Made by a program: the position numbers and the translations under genes. From Bacillota bacterium (GTDB lineage: Bacteria > Bacillota_I > Bacilli_A > RFN20 > CAG-826): a stretch of 25,722 bases of DNA. The notes under the pieces are model-generated. The model saw only the letters and a list, made by a program, of their open reading frames with translations, had not been told where the DNA came from and made no database searches. Every line of letters starts with the position of its first letter. Positions within the stretch are counted from its first letter, which is position 1. This document shows positions 6,591-15,110 of this stretch, one piece after another. The DNA is taken from assembly GCA_023457325.1 (NCBI GenBank), contig JAEWLX010000009.1, positions 1 through 25,722 on the forward strand, written 5' to 3'.

Positions 6591-6618
6591 ATTATACTTA
6601 TACAATAGTATAATTCAA
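6591..6618 (-). promoter_or_regulatory. argS-rpoE-fba promoter
   Basis: Minus-strand TTGAAT (6618-6613) and TATAAT (6596-6591) are 16 bases apart. The -35 contains the TGA stop of the upstream gltX-like gene. The predicted start near 6584 gives a leader of about 12 bases without a ribosome site. Confidence 0.65.
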
Positions 6619-7943
6619 TCTTTATATTGGCATAGTCTCTTTAGGACTTCATCTTTTCCAAGGAATTTAATAATACTATCGAGCTCAGGGCCGTGTTTCG
6701 TTCTACTGAGAAGCAAACGTAGTGGCATGTAAAAATCCTTCCCTCGTACGCCAAGACTACTTTGTAAGGCACTCATTTCTTGAAGAATATTATCAATAGC
6801 GCTTTCTTTTTCTAAAATTAAACTATACATGGAGGAAATCACCGCAATTGATTGCGGAGAGTTAATTAGTTGCATCTCGCTTGGAGAAAAAGATGGTTTT
6901 TCTAAAAGAAAGGGCGACAAAAATTCCTTTATTTGATTGCCAAAGGTTATTTGCGATTTATGAATCGTAGCTAGCTTTAAAAGGTAATCATCATTGTGCT
7001 CTTCATTTACGTAACCGTTTATGAAGGGGCGAATAAAAGCCAAGAACTCAGTCGGAGTCGTTTTTTTAATGTGTTGAGCGTTTACTCTTCTCAGTGCCTC
7101 AATATCAAATAAACGGTGATTATCATGTAATTTATCAATGTGAAAATCTTCAATCAATTCTTTGATTTTTGAATGTTTTTTATCGCAAGGACAATCAACA
7201 TCTAATTCATATAAATAGTGGCAGATGGCATCAGGGAGATATCCTTCATTTTGTAAGGAATGTAAAAAGTCATAATCACCAATTTCTTTATTTGATTTTT
7301 GAAAAGGCAAGACAAGGAAAGAGGGAATTTTCCAATTAAAATAGCGATATACAGCAAGATAACAGGCAATGCTGTCGATTCGGTTTTTATCGATTATTAC
7401 GTGCGTTATGCCCATTAGATAGTCGTCGATTATCTCTGCGAAGTCATCGCTTGGTAATCCATTAGGATTAACAATCACAAATTCGCTCACATTTTGTTTA
7501 TTCAATAATACTTTTTCTTGTTTCAAATCAAGAATATAATCGTCAGAAAAATTGTTTGCTGTTAAGTATAAGGCGGGCTGCATAGCTCGTTTTGACAACT
7601 CATTGCCATGAGAAAGTGCCTTTTTATATGTCACGCCCATCTTTATAAGGGCATCAATGTATCTTTGATAAATATCGAGACGCTCATTTTGCATGTATGG
7701 TGCATAGCGAGGGTCAGGATTAAGATTTGACTCATCGGGAATTAAACCCAACCAATTTAAATCACTTAGTGCCTCGATTTTATTCGTGAGGTTTTTATTC
7801 TCTTTGCAATTGACATTATCAATGCGAAAAACAAACAAACCCCGCATTTTTTTAATCACAAGATAAGATATAAAAGCGCGACGCACTTCGAACAAATTAA
7901 GATGCTTGCCTTCTTTTGAACTGAAGCGAATGCGCGCTGACAT
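6615..7943 (-). CDS. gltX: Degenerate glutamyl-tRNA synthetase homologue (catalytic motifs lost)
   Basis: A 442-residue protein clearly of the GluRS family: RIRF at the N-terminus, NWLGL (63-67), YMQNERLDIYQRYIDAL (83-99), DDYLMGITHVI (173-183), EGYLPDAI (233-240) and FDIEALRRVNAQHI (279-292). The signature residues are gone. The APSPTGHLHIGG segment aligns without gaps to SSKEGKHLNLFE (8-19). RIEDTD reads RIDNVN (40-45). RGEDH reads IDKNR (184-188). KLSKRHG reads SNKEIGD (217-223). Both ATP-binding signatures and glutamate-site residues are therefore lost, so charging of tRNA-Glu by the normal chemistry is unlikely. The frame is intact and the C-terminal helical region is retained. It sits at the ancestral ispF-gltX position, 1 base after ispF's neighbour start and with ribosome site aaaagga. 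It may be a non-catalytic tRNA-binding protein or a gene in early decay; a normal gltX elsewhere is predicted. Confidence 0.85.
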   Translation of the reverse strand: MSARIRFSSKEGKHLNLFEVRRAFISYLVIKKMRGLFVFRIDNVNCKENKNLTNKIEALSDLNWLGLIPDESNLNPDPRYAPYMQNERLDIYQRYIDALIKMGVTYKKALSHGNELSKRAMQPALYLTANNFSDDYILDLKQEKVLLNKQNVSEFVIVNPNGLPSDDFAEIIDDYLMGITHVIIDKNRIDSIACYLAVYRYFNWKIPSFLVLPFQKSNKEIGDYDFLHSLQNEGYLPDAICHYLYELDVDCPCDKKHSKIKELIEDFHIDKLHDNHRLFDIEALRRVNAQHIKKTTPTEFLAFIRPFINGYVNEEHNDDYLLKLATIHKSQITFGNQIKEFLSPFLLEKPSFSPSEMQLINSPQSIAVISSMYSLILEKESAIDNILQEMSALQSSLGVRGKDFYMPLRLLLSRTKHGPELDSIIKFLGKDEVLKRLCQYKD

Positions 7944-7944
7944 A

Positions 7945-8421
7945 TTAAATCCTTTTTAATAAGACGACCGCAATAGCGCGGCAAGCTTCGCCTCGGCCAA
8001 CGGAATCTAATCCTTCGTTTGTCATCGCTTTAAGCGATATAGAAGAAATTGGCGCTTCAATCGCTGAGCTAATATTGCTTCGCATCGCCATAACATATGC
8101 TGATAGGCGGGGTTTTTCCAAAGCAATCGAGATATCGACATTGTTAACTTCATATCCAGCATTGTGAATAAGACCGTTAACTTTTTTAAGAAGGTCAACG
8201 CTATTGGCACCACGAAATTTCTCATCAGTGTCTGGAAAGTGGCTTCCAATATCGCCTAAAGCCAAAGCGCCGAGCATCGCGTCACATAATGCATGGCAGA
8301 CGACATCCGCGTCGCTATGACCCAAAAGGCCTTTGTGATAAGGAATATCAACGCCACCAAGAATTAATTTGCGACCTTCAACCAAACGGTGAATATCTTC
8401 TCCATAACCGATACGATACAT
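7945..8421 (-). CDS. ispF: 2-C-methyl-D-erythritol 2,4-cyclodiphosphate synthase
   Basis: A 158-residue IspF, the fifth step of the non-mevalonate (MEP) isoprenoid pathway, which cyclises CDP-methylerythritol 2-phosphate and releases CMP. The metal site is visible in RIGYGEDIHRL and LGHSDADVVCHAL, followed by GDIGSHFPDTD and the C-terminal TNEGLDSVGRGEA. The usual KATTxExLG is KAMTNEGLD here, a mild variation. The length is normal. The ATG follows AGGAGGTAGAACG. It lies 11 bases after ychF and its stop codon is 1 base past the gltX-like start codon, so all three genes form one unit. Presence of IspF implies isoprenoids from the MEP route, which also supply the prenyl donor for MiaA. Confidence 0.95.
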   Translation of the reverse strand: MYRIGYGEDIHRLVEGRKLILGGVDIPYHKGLLGHSDADVVCHALCDAMLGALALGDIGSHFPDTDEKFRGANSVDLLKKVNGLIHNAGYEVNNVDISIALEKPRLSAYVMAMRSNISSAIEAPISSISLKAMTNEGLDSVGRGEACRAIAVVLLKRI

Positions 8422-8432
8422 CGTTCTACCTC

Positions 8433-9539
8433 CTAGACATTAAATCTAAAAAACATAATATCGCCATCTTTGACGATATAATCGCGACCTTCGATACGCA
8501 GTTTTCCTGCTTCTTTGACCGCCAGCTCAGTTCCATATTGAAGAATGGCTTCATAACTATATACTTCAGCTTTAATAAAACCCTTTTGAAAATCAGTGTG
8601 AATAACACCAGCACATTGTGGGGCTGTCATTCCGTTCTTATACGTCCAGGCCCGACATTCGTCGGAGCCAACAGTGAAAAAAGTAGATAAATCAAGAAGG
8701 CGATATGTTGCTTTGACAACTTTATCAAGACCAGATTCACTCGCTCCCATTTCTTTAAGGAAATCGTGTCTATCCTCTTTGGAAAGAATAGAAAGCTGAT
8801 ATTCTATTTCACAAGAAATAGGAATAACTTGAGCTTTTTCTTCCTCGGCCACTGATAAAACTTCTTGATAGTGACGCGCTTTAGTTAAATTAGCATAATC
8901 GTCTTCGCTTACATTCGCGACATAGATGAGAGGTTTAAGCGTTAGCAAATGAAAATTTCGATGAGCATAAGCAACTTGTTCAGTAGATAGTGCTGAATTA
9001 CGCGAAGATATTCCTTTTTTTAAATCCTCTCTGACAATGGATAAAATAGACATCTCATAGATTGCTTCCTTATCCTTTGCAAGTCTAGCTTTGTTTTCGA
9101 TTTTAGCAATGCGTTTTTCGACCGTATCAAGATCAGCGATAGCAAGTTCATAATTAATAATTACGATATCGCGTCGAGGATCAACGCTATTTTCGACATG
9201 AATAATTTCATTTGATTCAAAACAGCGAACTACTTGAACAATCGCGTCGCATTCGCGGATATGAGCCAAAAATTGATTACCGAGACCTTCGCCATCTGAA
9301 GCACCGCGAACCAAACCAGCTATATCATAAAACTCAAAAGTGGCGTGAATTGTTTTTAAAGGTTTAAACAAATTAGAAAGGTAGTCGAGTCTTTCATCAG
9401 GCACGATTACTACTCCGGTATTAGGTTTAATAGTTGCAAAAGGATAATTTGCAGCTTCCACTTGCGAATTTGTTATGGCATTGAATAGTGTCGACTTACC
9501 AACATTTGGAAGGCCGACGATACCAGCTTTTAAAGGCAT
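8433..9539 (-). CDS. ychF: YchF/OLA1-family ribosome-associated ATPase
   Basis: A 368-residue Obg-related P-loop protein. G1 is GLPNVGKST (9-17), G3 is the DIAGLVRGAS segment, and the G4 position reads NVSEDD instead of NKxD, typical of YchF proteins, which prefer ATP to GTP. A central coiled region and the C-terminal TGS domain (FFTVGSDECRAWT through VKDGDIMFFRFNV) complete the family layout. YchF binds ribosomes and takes part in stress responses. The start has AGGTGAT about 7 bases upstream and a promoter-like TATAAT at 9579-9574. It is the first gene of ychF-ispF-gltX-like. The pairing with ispF is not a functional link I recognise. Confidence 0.96.
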   Translation of the reverse strand: MPLKAGIVGLPNVGKSTLFNAITNSQVEAANYPFATIKPNTGVVIVPDERLDYLSNLFKPLKTIHATFEFYDIAGLVRGASDGEGLGNQFLAHIRECDAIVQVVRCFESNEIIHVENSVDPRRDIVIINYELAIADLDTVEKRIAKIENKARLAKDKEAIYEMSILSIVREDLKKGISSRNSALSTEQVAYAHRNFHLLTLKPLIYVANVSEDDYANLTKARHYQEVLSVAEEEKAQVIPISCEIEYQLSILSKEDRHDFLKEMGASESGLDKVVKATYRLLDLSTFFTVGSDECRAWTYKNGMTAPQCAGVIHTDFQKGFIKAEVYSYEAILQYGTELAVKEAGKLRIEGRDYIVKDGDIMFFRFNV

Positions 9540-9573
9540 TGATGATCACCTACATTCATGAATAAGCATTGTT

Positions 9574-9579
9574 ATTATA
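9574..9579 (-). promoter_or_regulatory. -10 box of the ychF promoter
   Basis: TATAAT on the minus strand, 35 bases before the ychF ATG. Only a weak -35 (about 3/6) lies 17-18 bases further upstream. The terminator after cspA lies just upstream, so ychF needs its own promoter here. Confidence 0.5.
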
Positions 9580-9610
9580 TAACAAGCGAGAATAGATAGT
9601 AAGCAGGTAA

Positions 9611-9637
9611 AGAAAAAGCCCTAAATTTATAGGGCTT
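9611..9637 (-). terminator. cspA terminator (minus strand)
   Basis: Minus-strand AAGCCCT (9637-9631) pairs with AGGGCTT (9622-9616) around an 8-base AT loop and is followed by TTTTTCTTT. It lies 27 bases after the cspA stop. Confidence 0.85.
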
Positions 9638-9663
9638 GCATGTTCAATGACTTAATTCGTATC

Positions 9664-9861
9664 TTAAATCTTCTTAATGTTCGCAGCTCTTAAGCCACGG
9701 GCAGATTCCTCGACATCGAATTCTACTTTTTCGCCAACTTCGGCGGTTTTGTAGTCGTCCATGACTAAGGAAGAATAATGAAAAAAGACATCGGTGTTAT
9801 CTTCAGTATGAATGAAGCCGTAACCTTTTTCCTTATTGAACATTTTGACTGTTCCCTTCAT
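9664..9861 (-). CDS. cspA: Cold-shock domain protein
   Basis: A 65-residue single cold-shock domain protein that binds single-stranded RNA and DNA and acts as an RNA chaperone. The RNP1 motif is KGYGFIH (12-18) and RNP2 is DVFFHYS (24-30); KGTVKMFN opens the protein in the usual way. Length is typical. The ATG has GAAAGG about 10 bases upstream. The 78 bases between the ABC transporter stop and this start hold a small hairpin (gtgag/ctcac, about 9889-9906) and AT-rich promoter-like bases, but I cannot name a clear -35/-10 pair. A good terminator follows, so it is probably a single-gene transcript or the tail of the long upstream run. Confidence 0.96.
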   Translation of the reverse strand: MKGTVKMFNKEKGYGFIHTEDNTDVFFHYSSLVMDDYKTAEVGEKVEFDVEESARGLRAANIKKI

Positions 9862-9939
9862 GAAACCCTAACCTTTCTTACAATAGTATGTGAGTACAAT
9901 AACTCACCGCCATATAATAGCATTGTTTGATGATTTTTT

Positions 9940-12774
9940 CTATCTTTTTTTTAAAATTGATTTGAGCTCTTTTTGTTTATTTTGCTTCGATGAATACAGC
10001 TTATTAAAGGCAAGAGAAGTTGAGCAATAAGCAATGATGATTGACACCAATAGAATGGCAATTAGTGGAATAGGGTTAAACTGGTAGGCGACAATTGTTC
10101 CAATATATCCACCGATGATGTGATTAACAATGTAATCAACCATTATTATTTCAAGACTTGATAAGACGAAAGCGAGCGCGGACATCATTAGTCCACAGAC
10201 GATAAACGAACGACGGATGTCGCGTCTTGAAATTCCCAAATAATTCATTAACGATATGTCTTTTTCGTTTTCTTCGATCGTGACAAACATGACTAAGAAA
10301 AAAAGAAACAAAGATGTCACAATGGCAAGAGTGGCAAAAGAAAATAAGGCGACTTGAAGAAATGACATTGTCTCATCAATGCCCTCACTTATCATTTTCA
10401 TGGGATTATAAAAACGGTAACCAGCATATTTGTCATTTAAATAACGAACGTATTCCTCACTATTTGTGTTGGAAGATATTGTAAGAAGAGCGTGTTCGGG
10501 AATTAATTCGAAAGCACTCACTCCAGCCATGAGTTGAAAAAAACCAATCGACCAATAGGGATGATGGTGAAGCCGAACTTTATCAACTCTTGTAATTCCC
10601 ACAACCGTAACTTCACTAATAGAATATTGCTTTTCAATTCGATTGTTATCATAGTGTTTTACATCATAATTAACGGCAATTTGCATCGTTTTCCCGATAA
10701 TTTCCTTGTTTAAAAAGAGGGAGTCAACAAGACCTTGACTGACGACAATCTCCGATAACGCCTCTGGAGTTCGCCCAAAAACAAGATCGGTTAAATCACT
10801 AGAAAAGCCAAGACCTCCGTTTAGACTTGTTTGTACGCTCCCTTGCAAAACGCCGGGCGGAGGTCGCAACTCGATATTGTCATTTTCTGATTCAACAAGA
10901 CAATCGGCATCGATTGCGACTTCAATTTGCGGTTTGCTAAATGAGACAAAAGTATTACGAGCAAATCCGGCAATAAAAGAGTTGGGATGATAATAATATC
11001 CTCCTCTGCTTGCAAAAGTGTAATTGTCGATGTCCTTTTCTTTATTCATTAATGAATAAACATCACTAACATTTATTGTCGTTTTATCCGCGTGATACAC
11101 AAGAAGGCGATTAAGATAACAAGGTCCGCTGATTGGACAAAGAGAAGAATGATAATCAAATCCCGCTCTTTCAAAAACGAAGTCATGGAGGTCGCAATCA
11201 GATAGAGTCATTTTTAAAAATTTTTCTTCTCGTTCAATTGTCGAAAGAAAATACGTCTTTGCCATCTGCCATGGAAATTCATACTGCTGACTATCGATGG
11301 TAGGAATTCTCATTTTTTCTTCAAAAACATATTCGCTCCATAAATAATTCGTATGAAATAGGCGCGGCTCATCGGTTTCAATAATACCGACAAGGTGAAA
11401 AACTTGCTCATCATCATATTGCCAATCACCATTTGCAATACCTAAGGTAACGAGAGGTTTTTCATTCTTAATGTATTCGCCAAGAGAAACGAAATTTCGT
11501 TCAATGCGAAGAGAATAGCAAAGGCCGATCATCTCATTATATGAAAGGCCGATTACTAATTCATCGTCGCTCATCTCTAAGTGAGCCGTCGGATAGATTG
11601 TTTGCGCATCGCTATTTGCTTCGAGCCAACAAAAATCATTGATTTGTCTTGTCGTAAAACGAGGAAGAATAATCTTATAAGGTGTCGAAGAAATAAATAG
11701 TTCATCACGATCTTGAAAAAAGGTCTCAAAATTAACCATATAAGATACACCAATACCATTAAGATACGCGGCATACTTGTCTTTGATTCTGCTGACGTTT
11801 TCAAAACTTGCACTATATGCTGTCATCGTTGCGTTACTATTTAACTGGTTGGACATGACAATAATATTGTCATCAATAACCTGTGAGAAGCTGGTAATAA
11901 TTCGTTCTTGAATTGAAAAAGCCATAATGAGTGATAAGCCAACGCCTAATAAGCCAAGAGACATGATTGTGTTGTTTAAAATGAGCCGTCTTTTTCTCGT
12001 TTTCATAATGGCAAAAGACCGTTTGATCATGACACTTAATGGTAAAGAAAAGTTATTTTTCTTGGCCTTTATTTCATTATGAATTATATATCTACTTTTA
12101 TTGCGGTTAGAAAGCTTAACATAGTTCGTTATTTTTCCATCAAGCATTCGCAAAAGAGAATCACAGTGAAGTTTCAATAGCTTTTCGTCATGCGAGACAA
12201 CTATTATTAAATGCCTAGTCGCTAGAATCCTTAAGATTTGCATTATCGATGTGGCGTTTTCCTCATCAAGTGCCCCGGTCGGTTCATCGCAAAGGATGAT
12301 GGGGGGATTGTTGACTAGGGAACGCGCGATAGCCACCCTTTGCTTTTCTCCGCCCGATAAGGTATTGATCTTGCTCTGAGCTTTTTTTGAAAGACCGACA
12401 AGTGATAATAGATAATTGATGTGTCTTCTTTTTATTGTCTTTGTCCCATCGCTCATTGTTTCTAAGGGAAGGATTAGATTATCAACAATACTTTCGTTTT
12501 CAAAAAGTCGAAAATCCTGAAACACGTATCCGATGTTGGCAAGACGATAGGCGCTTTTTTCTTCAAAATTCATACTGGCAAGCGAGCAATTTTTGAATAG
12601 AGCGATTCCGCTTGATGGCTCATCGATGCCTGCGATGATATTTAGTAAGGTTGTTTTGCCGCATCCCGATGGCCCCGCAACACCAATCAAGCCATTTTTA
12701 GGAAAACGAAACGACAAACTATCAAGCACATTTCGTGTACCATATGTTTTGACAAGATTAACAAGTTTGATCAT
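9940..12774 (-). CDS. Fused ABC ATPase / FtsX-type permease (MacB-like)
   Basis: This 944-residue fusion begins with a complete ABC ATPase (about 1-215): Walker A GPSGCGKT (34-41), Q-loop near YVFQD (83-87), signature LSGGE (139-143), Walker B IILCDEP (159-165), switch His195. A linker leads to TM1 (265-287), a very large extracytoplasmic region of about 500 residues with several cysteines, and three C-terminal TM helices (about 804-832, 856-880, 899-925) with the FtsX-domain cytoplasmic loop NEKDISLMNYLGISRRDI. Such proteins are MacB/BceB/LolCE-type mechanotransmission transporters for peptides or lipoproteins. Its start codon overlaps the stop of the upstream permease (TAATG). Together with the separate ATPase and permease it could form a heterodimer. 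The substrate is unknown. Confidence 0.88.
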   Translation of the reverse strand: MIKLVNLVKTYGTRNVLDSLSFRFPKNGLIGVAGPSGCGKTTLLNIIAGIDEPSSGIALFKNCSLASMNFEEKSAYRLANIGYVFQDFRLFENESIVDNLILPLETMSDGTKTIKRRHINYLLSLVGLSKKAQSKINTLSGGEKQRVAIARSLVNNPPIILCDEPTGALDEENATSIMQILRILATRHLIIVVSHDEKLLKLHCDSLLRMLDGKITNYVKLSNRNKSRYIIHNEIKAKKNNFSLPLSVMIKRSFAIMKTRKRRLILNNTIMSLGLLGVGLSLIMAFSIQERIITSFSQVIDDNIIVMSNQLNSNATMTAYSASFENVSRIKDKYAAYLNGIGVSYMVNFETFFQDRDELFISSTPYKIILPRFTTRQINDFCWLEANSDAQTIYPTAHLEMSDDELVIGLSYNEMIGLCYSLRIERNFVSLGEYIKNEKPLVTLGIANGDWQYDDEQVFHLVGIIETDEPRLFHTNYLWSEYVFEEKMRIPTIDSQQYEFPWQMAKTYFLSTIEREEKFLKMTLSDCDLHDFVFERAGFDYHSSLCPISGPCYLNRLLVYHADKTTINVSDVYSLMNKEKDIDNYTFASRGGYYYHPNSFIAGFARNTFVSFSKPQIEVAIDADCLVESENDNIELRPPPGVLQGSVQTSLNGGLGFSSDLTDLVFGRTPEALSEIVVSQGLVDSLFLNKEIIGKTMQIAVNYDVKHYDNNRIEKQYSISEVTVVGITRVDKVRLHHHPYWSIGFFQLMAGVSAFELIPEHALLTISSNTNSEEYVRYLNDKYAGYRFYNPMKMISEGIDETMSFLQVALFSFATLAIVTSLFLFFLVMFVTIEENEKDISLMNYLGISRRDIRRSFIVCGLMMSALAFVLSSLEIIMVDYIVNHIIGGYIGTIVAYQFNPIPLIAILLVSIIIAYCSTSLAFNKLYSSKQNKQKELKSILKKR

Positions 12775-14159
12775 TAGCTTTCTCGTAGTTCGTCGGCAAG
12801 CGAAAAGCCCTTATAAATTGCCAGGGGAAGACACGTAAAAAGAAAGCTGATTATGTATCCACTAAGCATTACGATAGCTTCGATGGCGAATGGTATGTTT
12901 CCAATTCTTATGAAAGGTATGTTTATCAAATTGTTAAATGAGAACAAGTAGAATAATGTCTTATTAATAAGAATTTCTCCAAAATAAGCAAAGAAAAACG
13001 ACAAACATAGACTTAAGCCAATCACAAACAAAGTCTGAGTAAAAAAGATACGTAAAATACTGTTTTTACTTGCTCCCAAGCAGGTCAAGATGGCTGATTC
13101 TTTCTTTTTCGAAACATAGTTAGAAAAAGCCCCAATCGCCAGAATCGAACAAGTGCCTACCAGGGCAATAACAACAAAAATGATCATCGAATAAAAAGTC
13201 GCATCAGTCAGCTGCCGATAAGTATCTCTAATCAATAATGAATTCGAACTCAAAAAAAGAGAAGAATCGCTATCGTCTAACAGTTGAGCGAGCTTACTTG
13301 CGGCATCAATCTCTTGGTTATTGATAACAAAAAGATTGTAACTATATAGACTAAGTGGGTGATTATTGTCAATAAGATCATAGATATTTTGTCCATCCAC
13401 TCTGGTATTTAGATTTTCGCTGATATTTTCTAACTCATAGTCGGCAAGCATATTTTCCAATGCGCAGTACGAGTAAAATATTTTTGGTGAATTAAGAAAG
13501 GAAAGTTCTCGATATACAGCGTGGATTTTGAAAGTCCCAGCATAGTAAAAAGTATCTTTGACTTTATTCCCAAATTGGTCGATGATTGAGATCTCGCTTT
13601 CAATAACAATATCGACATATTGATCAATAATCTCTTGATTTTTAATCGCTATTTGCTTTGCAAAACTTTCGTTAATTACCACCGCATTAATACTTTCTTG
13701 GTTTGGCACATCTCCAGCGATTAGCAATTCGTTTTTTTGCAGTAAAGAACTAAAACTATAAATCGGGGTAAGGCTGACATTATCAATTTCTGCCGTTTTA
13801 TACCTAAGGTGATAATTTCCCGGAAAAATACCTTCGTAATTATTGCCCATAATGGCCGATGGAAGATGAGAAGATAAGAATACTAATTCATCTTTATTTG
13901 GCCTTGTCATCTTAACTAATAAAATTGGCGAGGAAGAATTACTAATGTATTCTTTCTTTGTGATCTGAAATAATTCACTATCTATTAAATTATTTTGCGT
14001 CTGATCGAGGGTTTGTTGTGAACCGACATAAAATCCAACTGCCAATAATAAAGATGTGAAGCTGACAAGCGATGAGAGAAAAAGAATTATGCTTTTGGTT
14101 AAACCATCGCGAAGATTGCTCAAAGCGAGTCTTGTAATCCAATTATTTAGTCGCAACAT
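12774..14159 (-). CDS. FtsX-type ABC transporter permease
   Basis: A 461-residue permease with the same plan as the permease part of the following gene. TM1 is at 24-45, an extracytoplasmic domain of about 270 residues follows, then three TM helices at about 325-347, 373-397 and 425-447. The loop KKKESAILTCLGASKNSILRI between TM2 and TM3 is the conserved cytoplasmic FtsX coupling segment. It carries no ATPase domain and must use the 236-residue ATPase, whose last 17 bases it overlaps. No strong ribosome site precedes the ATG (an A-rich AAAAAAG only), consistent with translational coupling. It probably pairs with the fused protein as the second half of a heterodimer (inference). Confidence 0.86.
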   Translation of the reverse strand: MLRLNNWITRLALSNLRDGLTKSIILFLSSLVSFTSLLLAVGFYVGSQQTLDQTQNNLIDSELFQITKKEYISNSSSPILLVKMTRPNKDELVFLSSHLPSAIMGNNYEGIFPGNYHLRYKTAEIDNVSLTPIYSFSSLLQKNELLIAGDVPNQESINAVVINESFAKQIAIKNQEIIDQYVDIVIESEISIIDQFGNKVKDTFYYAGTFKIHAVYRELSFLNSPKIFYSYCALENMLADYELENISENLNTRVDGQNIYDLIDNNHPLSLYSYNLFVINNQEIDAASKLAQLLDDSDSSLFLSSNSLLIRDTYRQLTDATFYSMIIFVVIALVGTCSILAIGAFSNYVSKKKESAILTCLGASKNSILRIFFTQTLFVIGLSLCLSFFFAYFGEILINKTLFYLFSFNNLINIPFIRIGNIPFAIEAIVMLSGYIISFLFTCLPLAIYKGFSLADELRES

Positions 14160-14853
14160 CTTTTTTTACATATTCATCCGTTTTTATAAACCCGTCTTGA
14201 AGTTGAATATGGCGATCGGCGAATCGCATCGCTAACTCAACATCGTGAGAGACAATAATTACTAATCTCGAATGAGAAATTTCTTTCAGCATAGATAAAG
14301 TTATCTCGGCATTTTTACGATCAAGTGCTCCAGTTGGTTCATCGGCTAAAACGATTGCTGGATTATTAATAATCGCTCTCATCACCGCTACTCTTTGCTT
14401 CTCGCCACCCGATAATTTTTCTACTTCTTTATCAGCAAAATCACTCATTTGGTAGTGCGCCAATAATAAACGCCCTTCCTCATAGGCTTTTGAAATTCCT
14501 TTTCCGGCAATAAGAAGAGGCAAAATGACATTAAACAAAACGCTTTGCTTTTCAAAAAGATTATAGTGTTGAAAAACAAGACCGATTTCCTGATTGCGAT
14601 ATCGATTCATATCTTTTGCCTTGAATGTAGCAACATCTGCTTCTTTATATATAATGTTTCCGCTCGTCGGGCTAATAATCCCAGCGATAAGATTTAATAA
14701 AGTTGATTTACCTGAGCCAGATTTTCCAGACAGCAAAACCATCCCTTTTTTACAAAGGGAAAGATTAATCTTTTTTAAAACGAAATAATCTTCCTTACCT
14801 TGCGGGAAGGACTTAGATAGATTGTCAATTCTTAATAGCGTTACATTGTTCAT
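14143..14853 (-). CDS. ABC transporter ATPase (LolD/MacB-type)
   Basis: A 236-residue ABC ATPase with all motifs intact: Walker A GKSGSGKST (43-51), Q-loop LVFQHYN, signature LSGGE (147-151), Walker B IVLADEP (167-173) followed by TGALD, and switch His203. The TGALD extension and LVFQHYNLF are typical of the MacB/LolD/BceA group that works with FtsX-type permeases. It precedes, and overlaps by 17 bases, the 461-residue permease. Only a weak ribosome site (GGTG) precedes the ATG, 34 bases after the DUF951 gene, and I see no terminator between them, so it may be read as the end of the rny-fhs run. Confidence 0.92.
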   Translation of the reverse strand: MNNVTLLRIDNLSKSFPQGKEDYFVLKKINLSLCKKGMVLLSGKSGSGKSTLLNLIAGIISPTSGNIIYKEADVATFKAKDMNRYRNQEIGLVFQHYNLFEKQSVLFNVILPLLIAGKGISKAYEEGRLLLAHYQMSDFADKEVEKLSGGEKQRVAVMRAIINNPAIVLADEPTGALDRKNAEITLSMLKEISHSRLVIIVSHDVELAMRFADRHIQLQDGFIKTDEYVKKDVATK

Positions 14854-14887
14854 GCACCGATATATAAGCGACTAATGACTGAATATG

Positions 14888-15109
14888 TTATTTATTAATT
14901 TTAACTATCTCTGTTTGATTAGAAATGACTTTACGAATTCGTTTGTTGAAATCATAGCGAGTCAACATGATAACGTTTCCGCAGCCTAAACACATTATTT
15001 TTATGTCCGCACCAACGCGAACGATTTGAAATCGTTTCGTGCGAGTGGCACAAGGGTGTTCTTTTTTCATTTCAACTATATCGAATAGTTGGTAAACCGG
15101 TACTTGCAT
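14888..15109 (-). CDS. DUF951 family protein
   Basis: A 73-residue DUF951 protein (the B. subtilis relative is YyzM). The family pattern is clear: YQLFDIVEMKKEHPC (6-20), RVGADIKIMCLGC (31-43) and VIMLTRYDFNKRIRKV. Conserved cysteines (C20, C40, C43) suggest a small metal or nucleic-acid binding fold, but the function of the family is unknown to me. The ATG is one base after the fhs stop and has no ribosome site of its own, so translation should depend on fhs. It is small but well conserved, typical of Firmicutes. Confidence 0.9.
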   Translation of the reverse strand: MQVPVYQLFDIVEMKKEHPCATRTKRFQIVRVGADIKIMCLGCGNVIMLTRYDFNKRIRKVISNQTEIVKINK

Positions 15110-15110
15110 A

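Noticed and set aside
6573..6614. T-box leader before argS
   Set aside because: Only 42 bases separate the gltX-like stop from argS, too short for a T-box, and no T-box consensus is present.
6615..6617. TGA read as Trp (Mycoplasma code 4)
   Set aside because: TGA ends the gltX-like frame at the expected C-terminus and other proteins are full length using TAA/TAG/TGA stops with TGG for Trp.
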